Assembly: GCA_900555705.1 (NCBI GenBank)
Contig: USLV01000039.1
Span: forward strand, 1-8,207
Direction: 5' to 3'
DNA: 8,207 nt
Origin: an uncultured Oscillospiraceae bacterium
Lineage (GTDB): Bacteria; Bacillota; Clostridia; Oscillospirales; Acutalibacteraceae
Part shown: piece after piece, positions 5,468 through 8,207 of the stretch
How positions within the stretch are numbered: the first letter of the stretch is position 1
Layout: each line of letters begins with the position of its first letter
Notes under the pieces: generated by a model
Told to the model about the DNA's origin: nothing
The model's database searches: none
What the model saw: the letters and a program-made list of their open reading frames with translations, nothing else
Position numbers and translations under genes: made by a program

Positions 5468-6154
5468 ATGAGACGCCAACGCAAGCTGAAAAAAGTAGTG
5501 GCATATATCCTTATGCCACTACTTTTTGCCATGATCGGTTATTTTCTCATTTACGTGGTTTGCCTGCCGGTGATCCGTCCGATGCTCTCGGTTTTCGATA
5601 TGATGACGCTCGAGGAATCGCCGGATTTTGAACGGCAGCCGGACTTTGAGCAGTTGTTTTTCCCGGAGGGTATTCCCGACGACGATTCGCCAGAAACAGA
5701 CAGTATTCCCGCCGGAGACATCACTTTCCCACAGTACAATACCTGTTATGGTGAGATTGAAATCGTCGATGCAGGTATCAAAGCGCCGCTTTATTATGGA
5801 GATACAGCGGCAGTCTTAAAGCGGGGCGCGGGGCAGTATATCGGCAGCAGCTTTCCCGGCTGCGGTTCGACAGTGCTGGTTGGCGGGCACAATAATACCT
5901 ATTTTCACGGACTCAAGGATGTGGAAATTGGCGACCAGATTACACTGCGCACACATTATGCTACCTATGTTTATGAAGTAACCGATATGTCCATCAAAAA
6001 GCACAATGACCGGTCGGCCTATGATCTGGGGGCCTCCAGGGAGACGCTGGTACTCTACACCTGCTATCCCTTTAATATGCTCGGCCTGACCCCCGACCGC
6101 TATTTTGTAACCGCGCGCCTGGTTTCCGGGCCGTCGGTGGAAATTTATCAATAA
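5468..6154 (+). CDS. Class D-like sortase (transpeptidase)
   Basis: Membrane-anchored cysteine transpeptidase that cleaves a sorting motif and joins the protein to peptidoglycan or another amine. Of the 228 residues, the N-terminus is basic (MRRQRKLKK) followed by a membrane anchor at about 10-34. An acidic, Pro-containing linker (48-85) leads to the sortase barrel. Catalytic residues are His141 in VLVGGHNNTYFHGL, Cys199 in TLVLYTCYPFN, and Arg211 in TPDRYFV. The TCYPF context is typical of class D rather than A, B or C. The ATG lies one base after the stop of the upstream gene (TAAGATG) and has no recognisable ribosome site, so translation probably depends on re-initiation. The first 20 codons contain a terminator-like hairpin. 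An alternative ATG at 5513 would remove the basic N-terminus and is less likely. No other sortase or substrate is visible. Confidence 0.93.
   Translation: MRRQRKLKKVVAYILMPLLFAMIGYFLIYVVCLPVIRPMLSVFDMMTLEESPDFERQPDFEQLFFPEGIPDDDSPETDSIPAGDITFPQYNTCYGEIEIVDAGIKAPLYYGDTAAVLKRGAGQYIGSSFPGCGSTVLVGGHNNTYFHGLKDVEIGDQITLRTHYATYVYEVTDMSIKKHNDRSAYDLGASRETLVLYTCYPFNMLGLTPDRYFVTARLVSGPSVEIYQ
5490..5527 (+). terminator. Perfect 16-bp hairpin with T5 tail inside the sortase coding start (putative attenuator)
   Basis: Arms AAAAAGTAGTGGCATA (5490-5505) and TATGCCACTACTTTTT (5512-5527) pair without mismatch around the loop TATCCT. The core stem GTAGTGGCATA followed by TTTTT is an intrinsic-terminator layout. 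It lies 23 bases after the substrate stop codon and within sortase codons 8-20. If it terminates part of the transcripts, the substrate is made in excess over the sortase and downstream genes. Active translation of the sortase could suppress it. A mirrored A5 on the 5' side would let it work on the other strand too. Confidence 0.72.
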
Positions 6155-6169
6155 GCGAGGTTGCCCTTC

Positions 6170-7015
6170 TTGTCCAGTCATGTCCGTACCGTCCGGTACG
6201 TCATCAGCTATTTTCTCGCCTTTGTTCTCTCCCTCAGTCTCGTTGTTGCAGCGCTGTCCGGTATTGCGGTTGCCACTATCGGGCGTCCGGCGTTCCTGAT
6301 TTCCTGTCTCAACAAAAGCGGCTATTACATCCGTACTGCCGCGGAGATCGAGGGTTACTATTATGAGATCAATGGCCTGCCCGGAGGTATGCCGGAAGAG
6401 GTGTTTTCCGGTGCGGTTGAGCAGTTGACGCTGCGTTCCAATGTAGAGACCGCCGTTCAGGCTGCCTATCGCGGCGAAGACTATGTGCTGAATCGGTCAT
6501 CGCTTCAGGCGGAGCTTTACCAGCGTTTTGTTGACTACGCTGTGTCTCATGACTATACACTGACGGAGGAAGTTCGGCGGAATTTGCAGAATATGGCCGA
6601 ATATTGCATCAACGATTATCAGCAGCATATGTTGAATCCCTATCTGCTGCAAGCAATTCGGTATATTTCTCCGTTTATTGGCTATCTTCCCTATCTGCTG
6701 GCCGGTTCCCTGCTGCTCAGCTTTCTGCTTGCGGTATTTCTCTATGCTATTCGGCTGTACAAGCACCGGGCTGTCCGTCTGATGCAGTACAGCCTGTGCG
6801 GCGCGGGCTGTATGTTGGTGGTGGTGCCTGCGGTGATCCTGTGTTCCGGTATCATCGGTCGTCTGGCGCTCACCTCGCAGTCGCTGTATGGTCTGGCCAC
6901 TGTCTATCTGACCAGCCTGCTCACCAGTTGCCTCTACACCGGCCTTGCACTGATTGTTGTCGCTACCACGGTTGTCATGCTTCTCTATCGACTGCTGAAA
7001 CACCGTGTATCATAA
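6170..7015 (+). CDS. Four-helix membrane protein with extracytoplasmic domain, function unknown
   Basis: I do not recognise this 281-residue protein. Predicted layout: a short basic N-terminus (MSSHVRTVRY), a membrane helix at about 11-37, an extracytoplasmic domain of roughly 130 residues (40-168) rich in Tyr, Glu and Gln, then three helices at about 171-195, 207-230 and 250-273, ending in a basic tail (RLLKHRVS). No catalytic motif stands out. Cys residues at 46 and 146 lie in the outer domain. The start is probably the TTG at 6170, which has GCGAGG nine bases upstream. The TTG at 6161 is in frame but touches that ribosome site. It begins 15 bases after the sortase stop and ends 27 bases before the polysaccharide co-polymerase, so it is co-transcribed with both. 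It could assist the sortase or belong to the polysaccharide export machinery. Confidence 0.8.
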   Translation: MSSHVRTVRYVISYFLAFVLSLSLVVAALSGIAVATIGRPAFLISCLNKSGYYIRTAAEIEGYYYEINGLPGGMPEEVFSGAVEQLTLRSNVETAVQAAYRGEDYVLNRSSLQAELYQRFVDYAVSHDYTLTEEVRRNLQNMAEYCINDYQQHMLNPYLLQAIRYISPFIGYLPYLLAGSLLLSFLLAVFLYAIRLYKHRAVRLMQYSLCGAGCMLVVVPAVILCSGIIGRLALTSQSLYGLATVYLTSLLTSCLYTGLALIVVATTVVMLLYRLLKHRVS

Positions 7016-7042
7016 GAAGTATAAATAACGGAGGATACACAT

Positions 7043-7738
7043 ATGGAAATCTCACTTTCAAAACTGTTTGCCATTCTCTGGCGGCGTGTGGGCATCCTGC
7101 TCATCTGCGGCCTGGTGGGGCTGGTCGCTGCGTTCTCTATCAGCGAATTTCTGATTCATCCGTCTTATACCACATCACTGAAGATGTGTGTGCGAAATGT
7201 CAACACGAAGGAAGTCGACATCTCGGACCTCAACTATTATCAGAAAGTTGTGACCACTTATACCGAATGGCTGGATTCCTATCCCTTTTATGAGGTTGTT
7301 TCGGAGAAGAGTGGTCTGAATTACTCCCCTTCCGAGATCGGTCGTATGATCTCCATCTCAGTTCTGAACGACACCGAAAATTTCGAAATCAGGGTCACTG
7401 CTCCGAACCCCAGTGATTCCAAGATGATTGCGGATACCATTGAGCTGGAAGCACCGGCCCGTGTCGCCTATTTCGAACAGGAGGCGGCTGTCAAGACGGT
7501 GGAAAGTGCCCGTATCCCTGGTGCGCCCTCTTCGCCGAATGTAACGCGAAATACGGTTCTCGGGTTTCTAGTCGGTCTGGTGCTGGCCGGAGTTGTCGTT
7601 GTCCTGCGGGAGATGCTGGACAGCCGCATCAAGAGCGAGGAAGATCTGTCGCAGATGTTCGATATTCCGCTGCTCGGCTCGATTCCCGGCTTTGGAGAGA
7701 CGTCCAGAAAAAAGACTGCCTCCAAGCCGCAGGCGTAA
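7043..7738 (+). CDS. Wzz/CapA-type polysaccharide co-polymerase, BY-kinase activator
   Basis: Membrane protein that controls chain length or export of capsule or exopolysaccharide and, in Gram-positives, activates a separate tyrosine kinase (as CapA/CapB, CpsC/CpsD or TkmA/PtkA). The 231 residues show two membrane helices at about 17-37 and 171-188 around an extracellular domain of about 130 residues. The Pro-rich segment ARIPGAPSSP (156-165) just before the second helix is characteristic. After it comes a cytoplasmic tail with the conserved MLDSRIKSEEDL and IPLLGSIP, the part that docks on the kinase. The ATG has GGAGG eight bases upstream. The kinase gene starts 24 bases downstream, as expected for the split Gram-positive arrangement. 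Which polymer it handles cannot be told, since glycosyltransferase genes lie beyond the contig. Confidence 0.92.
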   Translation: MEISLSKLFAILWRRVGILLICGLVGLVAAFSISEFLIHPSYTTSLKMCVRNVNTKEVDISDLNYYQKVVTTYTEWLDSYPFYEVVSEKSGLNYSPSEIGRMISISVLNDTENFEIRVTAPNPSDSKMIADTIELEAPARVAYFEQEAAVKTVESARIPGAPSSPNVTRNTVLGFLVGLVLAGVVVVLREMLDSRIKSEEDLSQMFDIPLLGSIPGFGETSRKKTASKPQA

Positions 7739-7762
7739 TCTCAGAAGGGAGTGTAATCGAAC

Positions 7763-8158
7763 ATGGCTAAACATAAACAGGATGGCGCCAACATCGCCGC
7801 CGATCTGGATTCTGATCTCCGTTTCCGCGTGTCCGAATCTTATAAGTCTATCCGCACGAACCTTACCTTCTCGCTTATCAAATCCGGCTGCAAAACCGTC
7901 ATCATCTCCAGCTCACTGCCGAGTGAGGGGAAATCGACGGTGGCGGTCAATATTGCGATCTCGCTCGCTCAGATGGATGTCCGGGTGCTGCTGATCGACT
8001 GCGATATCCGTAAGCCAAAGGTACATCGCTTCCTGTCTCTGCCCAGCGTGCCCGGGCTCAGTAACCTGCTCAGTTCAATGAACGATCTGAGCGAGGTGAC
8101 CCATGAAACCAAATATGCCAATCTGGACGTTATCTGTTCGGGTACAACGGTTCCCAAC
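7763..8158 (+). CDS. Bacterial tyrosine kinase (BY-kinase, CpsD/CapB type), 3' end truncated
   Basis: Cytoplasmic autophosphorylating tyrosine kinase that works with the preceding membrane activator to regulate polysaccharide synthesis and export. The 132 visible residues contain SESYKSIRTNLTFS (24-37), the oligomerisation segment typical of the family, Walker A SSSLPSEGKST (49-59), and Walker A' VLLIDCDIRKP (75-85), fitting the DxDxR consensus. Next comes PGLSNLL (97-103) and the beginning of SGTTVPN (126-132), which in relatives continues PSELL. The Walker B motif and the C-terminal tyrosine cluster are lost beyond the adapter at 8159. The ATG has AAGGGAG (7745-7751) upstream with a rather long spacing of 11. 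ParA/MinD-type ATPases share the P-loop, but the RTN segment and the neighbour make BY-kinase the clear choice. Confidence 0.94.
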
Positions 8159-8207
8159 CTGTCTCTTATACACATCTCCGAGCCCACGAGACCTCTCTAC
8201 ATCTCGT
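8159..8207 (-). other. Illumina Nextera i7 adapter (non-genomic)
   Basis: Reverse complement of bases 1-49: Tn5 mosaic end CTGTCTCTTATACACATCT (8159-8177), CCGAGCCCACGAGAC (8178-8192), index CTCTCTAC (8193-8200) and ATCTCGT (8201-8207). It cuts the kinase gene after codon 132. The frame encoding MGSEMCIRDR on the minus strand starts here and is an artefact. Confidence 0.98.

Noticed and set aside
6997..7026. Possible separate promoter before the co-polymerase gene (TATAAAT at 7020-7026)
   Set aside because: No acceptable -35 hexamer lies 16-18 bases upstream, so AT-richness of the short gap is a sufficient explanation.
7843..7945. ParA/MinD-type partition ATPase reading of the last gene
   Set aside because: The RTN-containing N-terminal segment, the LLIDCDIRKP Walker A' and the adjacent Wzz-type activator identify a BY-kinase instead.
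1..8207. Composite transposon or integrated element bounded by 49-bp terminal inverted repeats
   Set aside because: The repeats are exactly the Nextera i7 adapter with the Tn5 mosaic end. No transposase is encoded, and both flanking genes are simply cut off.

Overview
This window is one assembled contig of Gram-positive, clostridial type, probably Oscillospiraceae/Ruminococcaceae-like. The basis is moderately high GC with strong AGGAGG-type ribosome sites, the tsaE-tsaB pair, a RodA-type SEDS protein, a class D-like sortase with a signal-peptide substrate, and a Gram-positive split polysaccharide co-polymerase/tyrosine-kinase pair. I cannot name a species. The outermost 49 bases at each end are not genomic. 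They are the same Illumina Nextera i7 adapter, in opposite orientations, including the 19-base Tn5 mosaic end. The genomic insert is therefore 50-8158, and the two outer genes are cut off by it.

Left half, minus strand (3470 down to 50). A housekeeping operon reads tsaE, tsaB, upp, mutY and a truncated FabG-like short-chain dehydrogenase. tsaE/tsaB and mutY/dehydrogenase each share a 4-base ATGA stop/start overlap. An extended -10 promoter at 3539-3547 precedes tsaE. A GC-rich intrinsic terminator lies between upp and mutY, so mutY and the dehydrogenase probably depend on read-through or on an internal promoter. Functions: tRNA t6A modification (tsaE, tsaB), uracil salvage (upp), repair of 8-oxoG:A mispairs (mutY), and an NAD(P)-dependent reductase.

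Centre (3537-3631). A divergent promoter region serves the minus operon and a plus-strand rodA-like gene. It contains copies of a TTCGAAAAAA-type element. rodA ends in an AT-rich perfect inverted repeat, directly followed by a strong promoter (TTTACA, 17 bases, extended TATACT).

Right half, plus strand (4903-8158). That promoter drives a small secreted protein with a C-terminal membrane helix and a possible non-canonical sorting motif (VKTTG). One base later comes a class D-like sortase. Then follow a four-helix membrane protein I do not recognise, a Wzz/CapA-type polysaccharide co-polymerase, and the start of its cytoplasmic BY-kinase partner, cut by the adapter. Within the first 20 codons of the sortase lies a perfect 16-bp hairpin ending in T5. 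It has the form of an intrinsic terminator and would make much substrate mRNA and little sortase mRNA. This substrate/attenuated-sortase/membrane-protein module at the head of what looks like a capsule or exopolysaccharide locus is the most interesting part of the window.

I saw no rRNA, tRNA, CRISPR array or genuine mobile element. Apart from the contig ends, no stretch over 300 bases lacks a gene.
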